A stretch of DNA of 64,000 nt from Chitinasiproducens palmae (GCF_900095735.1 NZ_FNLO01000012.1:141062-205061), one strand, 5' to 3'. Counted from the first letter of the stretch, positions 25,139-34,369 are shown. Notes: generated by a model not told the origin, from the sequence alone. Program-made: numbers and translations.

Positions 25139-27349
25139 TCAGAAATCGAACTGCGCGGACAGGAACACGGTGCGCGGCGCCGCCGTCGTCAGGTACGTAC
25201 CCTGTTGCAGCCAGTAGCGGCTGCCGAACAGGTTCTCGACGTTGGCGCGGAACACCACGTTCTTGTCGAAGATCCGCGTGCGATAACGTGCGCCGATGTC
25301 ATAGCGCGTCCACGACGGGATGCGGAACTCGGCGGCCCCATCGTAGTATTGCGAGCCGTTGTGGATGATGCGGCCGTTGAGGCTTAGACCGGTCGCCCAC
25401 GGCAGATCGTATTCGGCGCCCAGGTTGAACGCGTAGGACGGCACGTTCGTCGCATGATCGCCATAGGCGCTGCCGTCGCTGACATCACGCAGTTTCGCGT
25501 CGTAGAAGGTGGCGCTCGCCATCACACGGACGCGATCGATGACGTTGCCGTAGGCCGCCAATTCCAGGCCGCGCACGCGCTTCTGGCCTTCCTGACCGTA
25601 GATGTTGGTGACTGCGTTCGTCACGTAGTTCGGCTGCGCGATCTGGAATACCGAGACGGTGGTCATCACCCGTCCCCAATCCGCCTTCACGCCCGCCTCG
25701 TACTGGTTCGACTTGTACGGTGCGAAAGCCTGATTCGGATTCGCCGCGTACGACGGCGCGCTGCCGCCATCGGTCAGCCCCGACGTGAAGTTGCCATACA
25801 CGGAGACATTGGACACCGGCTTGAACACGATGCCGGCGAGCGGGGAGATCGCGCTCTTCGAATAGCTCGACGTGCGATCGCCCGAGGTCGGATCGTAATT
25901 GTCCGAGCCGATGGTCTGGTGACGGAAGCCACCGGTCACCAGCAGCCGGCCATTCCAGAAAGACAGCGTATCGACCAATTGCTCGCTGAACAGCCGCAGA
26001 TGGCTGTTGCGCTGGGCATCACCGCGCGCAACCGATACAGCCGGCAGCGGCGACGGGTTGTAGATGCTCGACGCCGCCGTCGTGTCCGACAGCGCATAGA
26101 AATACCCTTGCTCCTGGTTCAGCGAGGTCACGCCCGCCACCAGCGTATGCTTGACGCCAAAGGTGTCGAAGTGGAATCGGGCGCCGACGTCGGCACTGCG
26201 CGTCCGGTTGTACGCGTCGTAGTAACCGTTGTAGACGTCGAAGTTGCCCGCATTGTCGACGCCGCTGGTGTACGGGAAGTTCTGCTTCGACGTGCCGTAG
26301 TGCTCGCCGGCGGCGCCGTACACCGTCACGTACTCATTGAAGTCGTATTCGAGCCTTGTCATCGCGGCCGTGTCGCGCAGCTTCAGTTTCGTGCCGGGGT
26401 ACAGATTGCTGTAGGCCGACGGCGCGCTTGGCAATGCAGTGGCCGCACCGAAACCGATCTGCGAGCGGAACTCGTCGGTGTTGTCCGAGCTGTTGTACGC
26501 GTCGAACGACCAGCGCAGCTTCTGTCCGCGGTAATCCAGCGCGATCGAACCGTCGCCCTGGCTCTGGTTGCCGTGCGCGATCCCCGTCTGTCCATCCTTG
26601 TACATGCCGTTGACGCGAATGCCCCATTGGCCCTGGTCGCCGAAACGACGGCCAACATCGACCTCGGCACCGAATTGCCCCTTCGATTGGTAGAGGGCGG
26701 TCAGGCGGGTCAGCGGCACGTCGTCGGCGCGCTTCGTGACGATGTTGATCGCGCCGCCGATGCTGCCGGATGGCCCCATCCCGTACATCAGCGAACCCGG
26801 GCCCTGCAGCACCTCGATACGCTCAAACAGGTTGACCGGCATGCGCGCCGCCGAGACCATGCCGTACAGGCCATTGAGCGCGACATCGCTGGACGACACG
26901 TCGAAGCCCCGGATCTGGAATGCGTCGCCGAAGCCGCCGCTGCTTTGCTCCGTACGAACCGATGCGTTGTTGATGACAACGTCGCCGAGCGTGCGCGCCT
27001 GCGTGTCCTGAATGAATTCTTCCGTGTAATTAGTGGTGCTGAAAGGCTGGTCGATTACCTTCGCCGTACCCAGAATACCGATGCTGCCGCCGCGCGCCAC
27101 TTGCCCCCCGGCGTATGGTGCGGTCGTCGTGTCCTGCAGACTGCTCGCGCCAACCGACACTGCCGGCAGCGCATCGGTATCCGCCTGGACGTCGGCGCTC
27201 GTGCCTCGCGCGCTGCCCGTTGAAACCTTGCCCGCCTGCGCATAGGCGAGACCCGGCAGCGCGGCAGCGGCCAAAGTGCCGATCAGCAAACGCTGCACGG
27301 CGCGCGACACAGGAGTTCGCTTGATCATCTTCGAGGGTTGCATGTCCAT
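25139..27349 (-). CDS. TonB-dependent siderophore receptor
   Basis: 736 residues. A signal peptide (about 1-38, ending LAYAQA) is followed by a plug domain (about 85-215: FSTTNYTEEFIQDTQARTLGDVVINNASVR, FQIRGFD, RIEVLQGPGSLMYGMGPSGSIGGAINIVTKR) and a 22-strand barrel ending RTVFLSAQFDF with the terminal Phe. The plug matches FhuE/FpvA-type ferric-siderophore receptors. A TonB box is plausible in DALPAVSVGAS. ATG 27349 is chosen, though ATG 27328 is possible. A Fur-like box sits about 70 bp upstream. No siderophore synthesis or inner-membrane import genes adjoin, so it may take up a xenosiderophore. Confidence 0.9.
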   Translation of the reverse strand: MDMQPSKMIKRTPVSRAVQRLLIGTLAAAALPGLAYAQAGKVSTGSARGTSADVQADTDALPAVSVGASSLQDTTTAPYAGGQVARGGSIGILGTAKVIDQPFSTTNYTEEFIQDTQARTLGDVVINNASVRTEQSSGGFGDAFQIRGFDVSSSDVALNGLYGMVSAARMPVNLFERIEVLQGPGSLMYGMGPSGSIGGAINIVTKRADDVPLTRLTALYQSKGQFGAEVDVGRRFGDQGQWGIRVNGMYKDGQTGIAHGNQSQGDGSIALDYRGQKLRWSFDAYNSSDNTDEFRSQIGFGAATALPSAPSAYSNLYPGTKLKLRDTAAMTRLEYDFNEYVTVYGAAGEHYGTSKQNFPYTSGVDNAGNFDVYNGYYDAYNRTRSADVGARFHFDTFGVKHTLVAGVTSLNQEQGYFYALSDTTAASSIYNPSPLPAVSVARGDAQRNSHLRLFSEQLVDTLSFWNGRLLVTGGFRHQTIGSDNYDPTSGDRTSSYSKSAISPLAGIVFKPVSNVSVYGNFTSGLTDGGSAPSYAANPNQAFAPYKSNQYEAGVKADWGRVMTTVSVFQIAQPNYVTNAVTNIYGQEGQKRVRGLELAAYGNVIDRVRVMASATFYDAKLRDVSDGSAYGDHATNVPSYAFNLGAEYDLPWATGLSLNGRIIHNGSQYYDGAAEFRIPSWTRYDIGARYRTRIFDKNVVFRANVENLFGSRYWLQQGTYLTTAAPRTVFLSAQFDF

Positions 27350-27419
27350 TCAGGTCTAATAATTATTGCCGCGGCAAGAAAGGCGGATCGTGACGCGGCG
27401 AGTGAGGCCAAGTTTGAAA

Positions 27420-27438
27420 AATGAGAATTATTATCGAT
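27420..27438 (-). promoter_or_regulatory. Fur-box-like element upstream of the TonB receptor
   Basis: Read on the minus strand, this is ATCGATAATAATTCTCATT. The core cGATAAT-A-ATTcTCA differs from the 7-1-7 Fur consensus (TGATAATNATTATCA) at two positions. It lies 71-89 bp before the receptor ATG. A second AT-rich dyad, AATAATTATT (27358-27367), is close to the start. Together they support iron repression of the receptor. Confidence 0.7.
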
Positions 27439-27991
27439 TCGCAACACTGTCTCAAGTGATTGCGGCTTGCCGCGCACGTTGTGGCGCAAACGCTGCATCC
27501 CGCGTCTTGCTCGTTCACGAATTGTTTGGAAGCGTGCGCTTCTTGCACCGGAATGGGGCGTCTTTGTGCCGCGCGGCGCATCGTGTGGACAGTGCTCTCG
27601 GTGCAGGCGCGACGCATTGCAGCGTTGGCGTCCCGCCGGACTTCCCAGCGTAAGGCGGCGATAGGCTCAAACGAACTGAGATGGCGCTGCGCCGACCGTA
27701 ATGATTCAGTAAGGAATCGAAACGAGATGGTCGTGCGCTGGCCCGACGTGGGCGGCCAACGGCTGACTCGCACCCGTGATCTTGCGCACACGGCAAGCGG
27801 GGTCCTTGGCGGTCGACAGCGCGAGGGCCAATCGCGCACGATCGCAATCCGCAGATCATCACATGTGAAGCGTCGCCAGCCACGCGTCTCGCAGCTCTGG
27901 AAAACCTTCGATACTTTGGCATGTAGCGGCAGGTGGAGCCCCCCTCGCCACCTGCCGCTACATTCCCCTACATGTCCATACATGCCGACGA
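27439..27991. other. 553-bp intergenic region; hairpin only
   Basis: Lies between the Fur box and the RidA stop. Open frames on both strands here have atypical composition, no ribosome site and no recognisable domain. The only structure I see is the long inverted repeat at 27923-27961. Confidence 0.55.
27923..27961 (-). terminator. 14-bp-stem hairpin downstream of the RidA operon
   Basis: GTAGCGGCAGGTGG (27923-27936) and CCACCTGCCGCTAC (27948-27961) form a perfect 14-bp stem with an 11-nt loop, 31 bp past the RidA stop (minus strand). No T-tract follows on the minus strand, so it may be a processing/stability hairpin or a repeat element rather than a classic intrinsic terminator. Confidence 0.55.
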
Positions 27992-28393
27992 TCAACGCAC
28001 CGCCACCGCTTCGATCTCGATCTTCAATCCGAAGTGCAATGGCCCCGTCGGCACGACCGCCCTGGACGGTTTCGCACTGCCGGCCCAACGCGCATAGATT
28101 TCGTCGAACATCGGCCAATTCGCAATGTCGTCGAGATAGACGCGCACCTGCACCAGCCGATCGATTCCGCTGCCCGCTGCGTCCAGCGCGTGCTGCAAAT
28201 TGCCTAGCACTTGCGCCACCTGCTGTGGGAAAGCGCTTTCGGCAAGTCGCACGCCGTCGGCGGTAATCGGCAACTGCCCCGAGATGAACACGAAACCGTT
28301 GGCCACCGTAACGTGGCTGTAGTGTCCGCCCGGCCCCGACAGGCCCGCTACCGCCGGGTGAGCGGGCAATTGCGGTGGCGCGTCACCAGCCAT
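27992..28393 (-). CDS. ridA: RidA (YjgF/YER057c/UK114) family enamine/imine deaminase
   Basis: 133 residues from ATG 28393, overlapping the preceding gene's stop by 11 bp. Rid features are GHYSHVTVANGFVFISGQLPI near the N-terminus, QVAQVLGNLQHALDAAGSGIDRLVQVRVYL, and the C-terminal KPSRAVVPTGPLHFGLKIEIEAVAV. The Arg that binds the carboxylate in active RidA corresponds to the RAVVP segment and appears present. RidA hydrolyses 2-aminoacrylate and related imines made by PLP dehydratases. Its coupling to a D-serine/D-threonine-type PLP enzyme fits that function well. Confidence 0.85.
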   Translation of the reverse strand: MAGDAPPQLPAHPAVAGLSGPGGHYSHVTVANGFVFISGQLPITADGVRLAESAFPQQVAQVLGNLQHALDAAGSGIDRLVQVRVYLDDIANWPMFDEIYARWAGSAKPSRAVVPTGPLHFGLKIEIEAVAVR

Positions 28394-29537
28394 GAAACCG
28401 CCCCCAAGTCGCGACTTCGCCGTTCGCGTCCACCGCATGGTATGCGGGGAATTGCGCGCCTGTGGCGCAAGCGTGATTCGGCAGGATGCGCAGCTTGCTG
28501 CCGATCGGAAAACGCCGTTCCAGGTCTTCCGAAGAGCCGGCACCGGCTTCCGCGCCGACGCCGCCCGTCCTGGCGACGATGCCGTGCTCCTGGTTGGCAG
28601 CGATCAGCGCATAGCCGTCCATTACCGTGCCGTCGCTCGAGACCGGCAGTCCATAGCCAAAATCTCGGGCCTGCTTCGCCGTACCGCGGTCGCGGCTCAT
28701 CGCCATCCAACCGGCATCGACGATCACCCAGCCCTTCTCCGGTTGATGACCGATGACCGTCGTGAGTACGCTGAGCGCGATGTCGTCGATCGCGCAGACG
28801 CCGACGTTGTGCATGACCAGGTCGAAAAAGGCATAAACGCCGGCCCGGACCTCCGTGACGCCTGCCAGATGCGTCGCCATCAACGCGGTCGGCGTCGATC
28901 CGACGCTCACGTTCTCGCACGGCACGCCGGCTTCACGCAGCCGCTGCGCCGCGCGCACGCAGCCGGCGCGCTCCTGCTCGGCCAGCGCCGTCAGCGCCTC
29001 GGGCGTGTTCAGGTCGTAGCTGGATCCCGCGTGGGTCAGCACGCCGCCAACCGTCACGCCACCGGCCGCGAGGGTCCGGCCGACTTCCAGCAAGGTAGCG
29101 GCCTCGGGTGTAATGCCAGACCGATGGCCGTCGGTGTCGACCTCGATCCAGACCTCCAGCGGTTCGGCGGCAGTCTGACGGAATGCGACGATGCCTGCCG
29201 CAGCGTTGACATTGTCGACGACGAGTTTCAGCCGACAGCCTTTCTCGATAAGCGCCATGGCCCGCGGCAGCTTGCTGGGCACCACGCTGACCGCATAGAG
29301 AATGTCGGTGATTCCCGCGGCGAAGAAGGCTTCCGCTTCCTTCAATGTCGAAACGGTGATGCCCTGGGCGCCGGCGCGGCACTGCGCCTGCACCACGTCG
29401 AGACATTTGCTAGTCTTCACATGCGGGCGGAAGCGCACGCCCAGCGCATTCATGCGCCGCTGCATCGCATCGATGTTCCGCTTCAGGCGAGCGATGTCAA
29501 CGAGCGCGGCAGGCGTGTCCAGTGAGTCGAGCATCAT
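28383..29537 (-). CDS. D-threonine aldolase / D-serine dehydratase-like PLP enzyme
   Basis: 384 residues. ATG 29537 overlaps the HAD stop as ATGA. The alanine-racemase-like TIM barrel begins LDTPAALVDIARLKRNI and carries the PLP Lys in RPHVKTSK (about residue 43). The C-terminal domain has the metal-binding ILPNHACATGAQFPAY (His and Cys). This is the DSD1/D-TA family, which either cleaves D-3-hydroxy-amino acids to glycine plus aldehyde or dehydrates D-serine/D-threonine. The downstream overlapping RidA gene favours dehydratase chemistry. It is the middle gene of a HAD-DTA-RidA operon. Confidence 0.85.
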   Translation of the reverse strand: MMLDSLDTPAALVDIARLKRNIDAMQRRMNALGVRFRPHVKTSKCLDVVQAQCRAGAQGITVSTLKEAEAFFAAGITDILYAVSVVPSKLPRAMALIEKGCRLKLVVDNVNAAAGIVAFRQTAAEPLEVWIEVDTDGHRSGITPEAATLLEVGRTLAAGGVTVGGVLTHAGSSYDLNTPEALTALAEQERAGCVRAAQRLREAGVPCENVSVGSTPTALMATHLAGVTEVRAGVYAFFDLVMHNVGVCAIDDIALSVLTTVIGHQPEKGWVIVDAGWMAMSRDRGTAKQARDFGYGLPVSSDGTVMDGYALIAANQEHGIVARTGGVGAEAGAGSSEDLERRFPIGSKLRILPNHACATGAQFPAYHAVDANGEVATWGRFHGW

Positions 29538-30214
29538 GATGTTGTCCGGCTTGGGAGGTGGCTGGCACCAAAGCCGCGGGCCCACGGCAGCAGCGCGTCG
29601 AGGCTAGCGGATTCCATGGCGGGCGCGTCGGCACCCGCGACTTTCGGCAGGCCGACCCGGTTGTGCCAATACGTTTTGAGACCGACTACGGCGGTGCCGA
29701 ACAGGTCGTAGCTCGACCCCGCCACGAACGCCGCTTCGCACGGCTCGACGCCCAGCTTGTCCAGCGCGAGTCGGTATGGCGACGGATGCGGTTTATAGAA
29801 GCCCGCCTGTTCCGCGGTCACCACCACGTCCCAATTGACTGGAAGGCTCGCGGCCGCCAGATTGCCGAGCCGGCTCGAACAGTTCGTGACCACCGCCAAC
29901 CTGCAGTGAGGCTGCAAGTGCTGCAACGCGCTTAGCGCGCCCTCCCAAGGACGGAGGCGCGACCAGTTCGCCTCCAGCGCCTTCGGCGCATCCGGCGACC
30001 GACCAACGTGCTGCGCCGCCCGCCTGACCAGCGCCTCGTACTCGACGTACGCCCCGCAGCCGTACGTCAGGCGCAGATACTCGGCGCGCCACGCCCGCCC
30101 GTGTGCCTCCGACCCGGCCGACGTATTCCACAACGTCCAGGAGTCGAGCAACCCGGTCAGCAGGTCGAAAAGGATGGCCTTCGGATAGCGGGGCGCAGGT
30201 ATCGGCGTTTCCAT
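29534..30214 (-). CDS. HAD-superfamily hydrolase, haloacid dehalogenase type II-like
   Basis: 226 residues from ATG 30214; an in-frame ATG at 30274 would add 20 residues. HAD motif I reads ILFDLLTGLLDSW, with nucleophile Asp but no second Asp, as in L-2-haloacid dehalogenases. Motif II is LAVVTNCSS, motif III is the Lys in GFYKPHPSPY, and motif IV lies in AFVAGSSYDLFGT. The motif IV Asp context is consistent with a dehalogenase/phosphatase fold. It is the first gene of the operon with the D-amino acid enzyme and RidA; its link to D-amino acid turnover is unclear. Confidence 0.75.
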   Translation of the reverse strand: METPIPAPRYPKAILFDLLTGLLDSWTLWNTSAGSEAHGRAWRAEYLRLTYGCGAYVEYEALVRRAAQHVGRSPDAPKALEANWSRLRPWEGALSALQHLQPHCRLAVVTNCSSRLGNLAAASLPVNWDVVVTAEQAGFYKPHPSPYRLALDKLGVEPCEAAFVAGSSYDLFGTAVVGLKTYWHNRVGLPKVAGADAPAMESASLDALLPWARGFGASHLPSRTTS

Positions 30215-30370
30215 GGCAGCGGCCTCGCCGGCCGTCGTTTGAACAGTAAGCCGATTATAGGTTTGCGACGGCATCTAGCGGTTAAGCGTGGCTGATCCAA
30301 TGATTCAATTGGACTTAACAACGACGCTTCGAGCGTCTGCGACACGGCGAAACCATGCCCGTTGCGCTGC

Positions 30371-31276
30371 TCAGACACGCCAGGGCGGCAGCGGCTTGAA
30401 ACGCATCTGCAGAAACTGCATGAAGTCGCGGGTCCTGCGCGGCAAACCCGCGCGATCGCGGGTCAGCGCGATGACGTTGGCATCCGGGCTCTTCCAGGTC
30501 GGCAGCAGCCGGACCAACGCGCCTTGCCGTATGTCGTCCGCGACGTCCCACTCCGAACGCAGCATGACGCCCCGCCCCTCGCACGCCCAACGGCGGATCA
30601 CGTCGCCGTCATTGCAACTCAGCTTGGATGCGACCCTGACGCTGCGGCTGATCCGACCTTTACCGAAATGCCAGAGCGACACATCCTCATTGTTCTCGCG
30701 CAGTACGATGCACGGCAGCGCGGCCAGATCGTCCGGCGACGACGGATTGCCAAAGCGCCTGACGAATGCCGGCGAGGCACAGACGAATCTTGAATTGGGT
30801 GCAATCGCGTGCCCGATCAAGCTGGAAGAACGCAATTCGCCGATGTGCACCACCACATCGAAGCGGTCCGCCGTTTCGGTCAACGGTTGATCGGACAGCG
30901 TCAACGCGACATCGACCTCCGGGTTGTCACGCTGGAAATCCGCAATCACCGGTGCGAGATGGCGGCGGCCGAAGCCCAGCGGCGCATTGACCTTCAACGT
31001 GCCGACCAGGCCGCCGTGGCGCAAATGGATGTCCTCGACCAGCGCATCGAACTGGCGAACCAGTTCCGCCCCGCGCCGACACAGCAAGGCGCCCTCCTCG
31101 GTGAAAACCAGCTTGCGCGCAGTACGTTCGACGAGTCGCGTCGCCAGCCGCCGCTCCATCTGCTGCAGTCGCTGCGACACCGCCGAAGGCGTCAGGCCCA
31201 GCATACGGGCCGCGCCGGCCAGACTGCCGCTTTGTTCGATCGCGAGGAGGAAACGGATATCGGCTGAATCGGTCAT
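30371..31276 (-). CDS. LysR-family transcriptional regulator
   Basis: 301 residues from ATG 31276, which removes a long Arg-rich in-frame extension. The HTH is at about 4-60 (IRFLLAIEQSGSLAGAARMLGLTPSAVSQRLQQMERRLATRLVERTARKLVFTEEG), and the effector domain resembles the GcvA/DsdC-like group (GTLKVNAPLGFGRRHLAPVIADFQRDNPEVDV). It lies 156 bp upstream of the HAD-DTA-RidA operon on the same strand and may control it, analogous to DsdC for D-serine. This link is inference from position. Confidence 0.85.
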   Translation of the reverse strand: MTDSADIRFLLAIEQSGSLAGAARMLGLTPSAVSQRLQQMERRLATRLVERTARKLVFTEEGALLCRRGAELVRQFDALVEDIHLRHGGLVGTLKVNAPLGFGRRHLAPVIADFQRDNPEVDVALTLSDQPLTETADRFDVVVHIGELRSSSLIGHAIAPNSRFVCASPAFVRRFGNPSSPDDLAALPCIVLRENNEDVSLWHFGKGRISRSVRVASKLSCNDGDVIRRWACEGRGVMLRSEWDVADDIRQGALVRLLPTWKSPDANVIALTRDRAGLPRRTRDFMQFLQMRFKPLPPWRV

Positions 31277-31398
31277 CTGCGCATCGTCGGTTGCTCGTGG
31301 CTGAGGCGATAGCCTACTCGATCGGCAGCGCCGTCTGCGCCGCCGGCTCGCTGGCATCCGCGCAGGGCTTGGCGACGCACGATGGACGCGGCGTCCGC

Positions 31399-32307
31399 TC
31401 AGGAGAGTGCCGGGCTCGCTTTCTCGTGATCGTTCCCCAGCGCCTGCAAAAGCCACGCCTTGAAGGTCTCGAACGCTTCATGGCGATGCTGCCGGCGCGG
31501 ATGGACGAGGTAGTGTCCGACGTATTCGACCTCGCGTGTGGACCCGGCCAGCGGCCGGACCAACTCGCCGCGCCGCAGTTCGCGCTCCGATAGCAGCGTC
31601 GACTCCAGCACCACCCCCAGACCGTCCACCGCCGCGGCGATCGCCATCGAACTGCGGTCGAAACGCAAGCCGTAATGCGTCGGGGGCGGAAGCTGGTTGG
31701 CCTCGAACCACCCCTTCCATTGATACATCTGCACCTCGCATTGGATCAGCGGCAAGTGGTACAGGTCCTCCGGCTTGCGAATGTGTTCGGCCAGCGCTGG
31801 CGTACAGAGCGGCGCAAGTCCCTCGCGGGCCAGCGGAATGCGCTCGTGCGGCGACGGCTTCGGCTCGCCGTAAACGATATCGAGATCGAAGTCGTCATCG
31901 AAGCGTGCGTACTCGGTGCTGGCCGAGAAGCGCAGATCGATGCTCGGGTGGTCACGGACGAAATCGGCCAGCCGCGGCAGCAGCCACTGGGTCGCGAAGC
32001 TGGGCGCGGTATGCAGGCGCAGCGGCGTGCGCGCCTCACTGGTCAGCAGCGCCAGGCCCCGGTCGATTTCCTCCATGCCGCGCTGAATGTGCTCGATCAG
32101 CATCGCGCCCTCGCGTGTCAGACGCACTTCTCGCGTGCTCCGCTGGAATAGTCGCTGGCCCAGCAGAATTTCCAGCTTGCGAACAGAGTGGCTGACCGCG
32201 CTCGGCGAAAGGCTCAGTTCACGCGCCGCATCGGCAAACGAAAGCAGGCGGCCTGCGGCCTCGTAAACCCGGATATACGAAAGCGGAACCTTGCGAAAGT
32301 CGTTCAT
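31399..32307 (-). CDS. LysR-family regulator, GcvA-like
   Basis: 302 residues from ATG 32307. The N-terminus (MNDFRKVPLSYIRVYEAAGRLLSFADAARELSLSPSAVSHSVRKLEILLGQRLFQRS) is the GcvA subgroup HTH; the effector domain includes PLRLHTAPSFATQWLLPRLADFVRDHPSIDLRFSAS. It is divergent from the transketolase operon with 170 bp between starts, the standard LysR autoregulation layout, so that operon is the likely target. The intervening DNA is AT-richer (32330-32390) than its surroundings, consistent with promoters there. Confidence 0.85.
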   Translation of the reverse strand: MNDFRKVPLSYIRVYEAAGRLLSFADAARELSLSPSAVSHSVRKLEILLGQRLFQRSTREVRLTREGAMLIEHIQRGMEEIDRGLALLTSEARTPLRLHTAPSFATQWLLPRLADFVRDHPSIDLRFSASTEYARFDDDFDLDIVYGEPKPSPHERIPLAREGLAPLCTPALAEHIRKPEDLYHLPLIQCEVQMYQWKGWFEANQLPPPTHYGLRFDRSSMAIAAAVDGLGVVLESTLLSERELRRGELVRPLAGSTREVEYVGHYLVHPRRQHRHEAFETFKAWLLQALGNDHEKASPALS

Positions 32308-32477
32308 CGGCGGCACTCGTGAACTGGATTCATGATCTGTTGCAAACTTTTCTTTTGTCAGCGGCGTTTTCACGAGCATACATTACCCTCACCCGTCCTC
32401 GCAGGCCCCGATTGCTGAACCGGAGACAAGTAAGGCGATCAGCGTGGCGAGGCCTCCCGTCGTCAGCAGGAACCACC

Positions 32478-33371
32478 ATGACAACAATCACAGAGACCGA
32501 GCCGTCAGTCGGCTTGAAGTCGACGCAACTCGCGAAACTGGCCGACCACGCCTATCGCATCCGCCGCTTTGCGCTTCGCATGGGCGAGGTGCAGGGTCAG
32601 GGCTATATCGGCCAGGCGCTTGGCTTGGCCGACGCGCTGGCTGTCGCCTGGTGCCACGCAATGAATATCCGACCCGGTGAACCGGAGTGGGAAGGCCGCG
32701 ACCGCTTTCTGCTCTCGCACGGTCACTACGCGATCGCGCTCTACGCGGCATTGATCGAGGCAGGCGTCATCCCCGAGGCGGAACTCGAAACCTACGGTTC
32801 GGATGACAGCCGTCTGCCGATGTCGGGCATGGCGACCTACACGCCCGGCATGGAAATTTCGGGCGGTTCGCTGGGCCAGGGGCTGACCATTGCTGTCGGC
32901 ATGGCGCTGGCTTTGCGGCTGAAGGGCAACCCCGCGTTCGTCTACAACTCGATGTCGGACGGCGAACTCGACGAGGGTGCAACCTGGGAGGCGGCGTTGT
33001 CGGCCGCGCATCACGGGCTCGGCAACCTGATCACATTGGTCGACATCAACCGGCAGCAGGCTGACGGTCCGTCGCACGACGTGCTGAACTTCGAGCCGCT
33101 GGCCGACAAATGGACGTCGTTTGGCTGGCACGTCGAGCGCGTGAATGGCAACGATCTGCCTGCGTTGGTCGAAGCGTTCGACCGCGCGCGTGCACTGAAG
33201 GCAGCGCAGCCACGCGTCATCCTGCTCGACACGCTGATGGGCAGCGGAGTGCCGTTCCTCGAAGCGCGCGAGAAAAATCACTTCATCCGTGTCGACAGCG
33301 AGGAATGGCAGCAGGCCATCGCGATACTCGACCGCAATCACCGGCAAGCGCAACAAGGAGACGTGGCATGA
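32478..33371 (+). CDS. Transketolase N-terminal subunit (split transketolase)
   Basis: 297 residues with AGGAACC before ATG 32478. It is the TPP-binding half: LSHGHYAIALYAALIEAG, GSLGQGLTIAVGMALALR, and the TPP motif variant YNSMSDGELDEGATWEAALSAAHHGLGNLITLVDINRQQADG. Split transketolases carry out two-carbon ketol transfers, or act as apulose/erythrulose-type transketolase-like enzymes in carbohydrate catabolism. The stop overlaps the start of the C-terminal subunit as ATGA, so a 1:1 complex is expected. Confidence 0.9.
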   Translation: MTTITETEPSVGLKSTQLAKLADHAYRIRRFALRMGEVQGQGYIGQALGLADALAVAWCHAMNIRPGEPEWEGRDRFLLSHGHYAIALYAALIEAGVIPEAELETYGSDDSRLPMSGMATYTPGMEISGGSLGQGLTIAVGMALALRLKGNPAFVYNSMSDGELDEGATWEAALSAAHHGLGNLITLVDINRQQADGPSHDVLNFEPLADKWTSFGWHVERVNGNDLPALVEAFDRARALKAAQPRVILLDTLMGSGVPFLEAREKNHFIRVDSEEWQQAIAILDRNHRQAQQGDVA

Positions 33372-34369
33372 GCGCGGTCATCGACAAGAAGCCCCGCCTG
33401 ACAACGTCCGCGATGATCGCCTCGATCGCCGCGGAAGGACAGAAGACGCGCCCGGCCCCTTTCGGCCACGCGTTGGTCGCCGAGGCGGAGAAGCGTCAGA
33501 ACATCGTCGGCATGACCGCCGATCTGTCGAAGTACACCGACCTGCACATCTTCGGCCAGGCGTTTCCCGAGCGGCATTTCCAGATGGGCATGGCCGAGCA
33601 GCTGCTGATCGGCGCCGCGGGCGGCATGGCGAAGGAAGGTTTCATCCCGTTCGCGACCACCTACGCGGTTTTTGCGACGCGCCGCGCTTACGACTTCATC
33701 CATCAGATCGTCGCGGAAGAGCACCTGAACGTGAAGATCTGCGCCGCGCTGCCCGGGCTGACGACCGGCTATGGTCCGAGCCATCAAGCCACCGAAGACC
33801 TGGCGTTGATGCGTGCGATTCCCGGCATGACGGTCGTCGACCCGTGCGATGCGCTCGACACCGAACAGGCCGTCGCCGCGATCGCCGCGCACGATGGTCC
33901 GGTGTACATGCGGCTGCTGCGCGGCAAGGTGCCCGCCGTGCTCGACGACTACGACTACACGTTCGAACTGGGCAAGGCAAAGCTGCTGCGCGATGGCCGC
34001 GACGTGCTGATCGTGTCGTCGGGCATCATGACCATGCGCGCGCTCGAGGCCGCGCAGGCGCTCGATGACGGCAGCGCAAGTGTCGGCGTGCTGCATGTCC
34101 CGACCATCAAGCCGCTGGACGAGGCCACCATCGTCGAACAATGCCGCAAGGACGGCCGGCTCGTGATCGTCGCCGAAAATCACAGCGTGATCGGTGGTCT
34201 CGGCGACGCAGTGGCCAGCGCATTGCTGCGCCACCGCGTCATGCCCGAGTTCCGCCAGGTCGCGCTACCCGACCAGTTCCTCGACGCGGGTGCGTTGCCG
34301 ACGCTGCACGAACGCTATGGCATCTCGACGGCAGCGATCGTCGAGCGCATCAAGCATTGGCTCAAGTAG
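33368..34369 (+). CDS. Transketolase C-terminal subunit
   Basis: 333 residues. ATG 33368 overlaps the N-terminal subunit's stop by 4 bp. It has the pyrimidine-binding domain (GMTADLSKYTDLHIFGQAFPERHFQMGMAEQLLIGAAGGMAKEGFIPFATTYAVFATRRAYDFI, with the catalytic Glu in AEQ) and the C-terminal domain (DVLIVSSGIMTMRALEAAQAL, VIVAENHSVIGGLGDAVASAL). It pairs with the upstream subunit to form the active site. The 3-hydroxyisobutyrate dehydrogenase-like gene starts 12 bp after its stop. Confidence 0.9.
   Translation: MSAVIDKKPRLTTSAMIASIAAEGQKTRPAPFGHALVAEAEKRQNIVGMTADLSKYTDLHIFGQAFPERHFQMGMAEQLLIGAAGGMAKEGFIPFATTYAVFATRRAYDFIHQIVAEEHLNVKICAALPGLTTGYGPSHQATEDLALMRAIPGMTVVDPCDALDTEQAVAAIAAHDGPVYMRLLRGKVPAVLDDYDYTFELGKAKLLRDGRDVLIVSSGIMTMRALEAAQALDDGSASVGVLHVPTIKPLDEATIVEQCRKDGRLVIVAENHSVIGGLGDAVASALLRHRVMPEFRQVALPDQFLDAGALPTLHERYGISTAAIVERIKHWLK

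Noticed and set aside
25454..27223. 589-codon open frame on the plus strand
   Set aside because: Antisense to the TonB receptor, no ribosome site, no recognisable domain.
27363..28266. Open frames on both strands over the Fur box and following gap
   Set aside because: They overlap the Fur site and RidA, lack ribosome sites and resemble no protein family.
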